A stretch of 64,000 nucleotides of DNA from Cellvibrio sp. 79 (lineage in GTDB: Bacteria; Pseudomonadota; Gammaproteobacteria; Pseudomonadales; Cellvibrionaceae): NCBI GenBank assembly GCA_003056245.1, contig MVDH01000001.1, positions 1,240,716 to 1,304,715 of the forward strand, written 5' to 3'. How positions within the stretch are numbered: the first letter of the stretch is position 1; the number at the start of each line of letters is the position of its first letter. The position numbers and the translations under genes were made by a program. The notes below the pieces were generated by a model. The model searched no databases and was not told the DNA's origin. It worked only from the letters and a program-made list of their open reading frames with translations. Positions 63,814-64,000 of this stretch are shown piece by piece.

Positions 63814-64000
63814 CCGTTCATTTGTTTGCTGCCAGACGTATTCTTGTAAAAGCGGTTATCGCCATTTTCGAGCCTGCCAGCAAACAGTCTTCCCTGCCAC
63901 CAATAAGTTCAAGTTATGCCTGTTGGAAATTCCACCGGCGTGTTTACTTGTAAATTCCATTTTAGAAAATGAAAATTTTTGGAGGTGTGGACCGTATTAC

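Noticed and set aside
63969-64000. Possible start of a gene at the right edge (ATG 63969)
   Set aside because: Only ten codons are visible and there is no ribosome-binding site upstream; it cannot be supported.
1-64000. tRNA, rRNA, CRISPR array, insertion sequence or prophage
   Set aside because: No cloverleaf, rRNA-like stretch, regular spaced repeats, transposase or integrase frames were seen on either strand; the only tandem repeat (24601-24766) has no spacers.

Overview
The window comes from a Gram-negative gammaproteobacterium, most likely Cellvibrio or a close relative. The evidence is a secreted GH30 xylanase joined by a poly-serine linker to a CBM2 module, a large TonB receptor paired with a tryptophan-halogenase-like protein, a norspermidine-type polyamine pathway, and the gammaproteobacterial miaB / ybeZ / ybeY / corC / lnt gene set. 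No rRNA, tRNA, CRISPR array, insertion sequence or prophage was seen.

Layout. 1-2.7 kb: carboxynorspermidine synthase (cut by the window start), nspC and a SPOUT RNA methyltransferase. 2.7-5.4 kb (minus): DoxX, ECF sigma, anti-sigma, TauE/SafE exporter and a lipoprotein. 5.5-10.8 kb: lipoprotein, etfBA, a DUF2788 protein and a hybrid kinase whose catalytic residues are lost. 11-14.5 kb: one giant lipoprotein fusing ThuA, sugar-dehydrogenase, PKD and cytochrome c domains. 14.6-18.2 kb: fumC and uvrB. 18.4-21.5 kb: small stress or envelope genes (CBS, proline-rich, DUF4142, BrkB, DUF2934). 21.8-28.3 kb: an M23 peptidase, then the GH30 xylanase flanked by two paralogous membrane-bound AraC regulators. 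28.5-32.4 kb: a YtrA-type GntR / ABC operon ending in an OpgC-like acyltransferase. 32.7-40.7 kb: CadC-type regulator with TPR, PQQ-propeller lipoprotein, TonB receptor and halogenase. 40.7-42.6 kb: ada and alkA alkylation repair. 42.7-46.8 kb: lnt, corC, ybeY and ybeZ. 47-56.1 kb: an envelope / two-component block. 56.2-63.8 kb: miaB, DUF6172, a DEAD-box helicase, a MarR / EmrA / EmrB efflux operon and DUF1820.

The most striking part is 46.8-56.2 kb. miaB is normally next to ybeZ, but here about 9.4 kb lies between them on the same-strand backbone. The inserted block carries envelope or stress genes (BON protein, AI-2E-family permease, DUF1328, DUF883-like and two small membrane proteins). 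It also carries a signalling cluster: a sigma-54 activator, a 74-residue stand-alone DHp domain, a CHASE3 kinase, a single REC protein and a REC-kinase-REC-REC hybrid. Two of the block's envelope transcription units are preceded by an exact GG-N10-GC sigma-54-type motif and a third by a near match, so the block may be a self-contained stimulus-response module. Other points of interest are the pseudo-hybrid kinase at 8.6-10.8 kb, a degenerate 22-bp tandem repeat array between the xylanase and its neighbouring membrane AraC regulator, and an Ada protein missing about 39 residues of its AraC domain.
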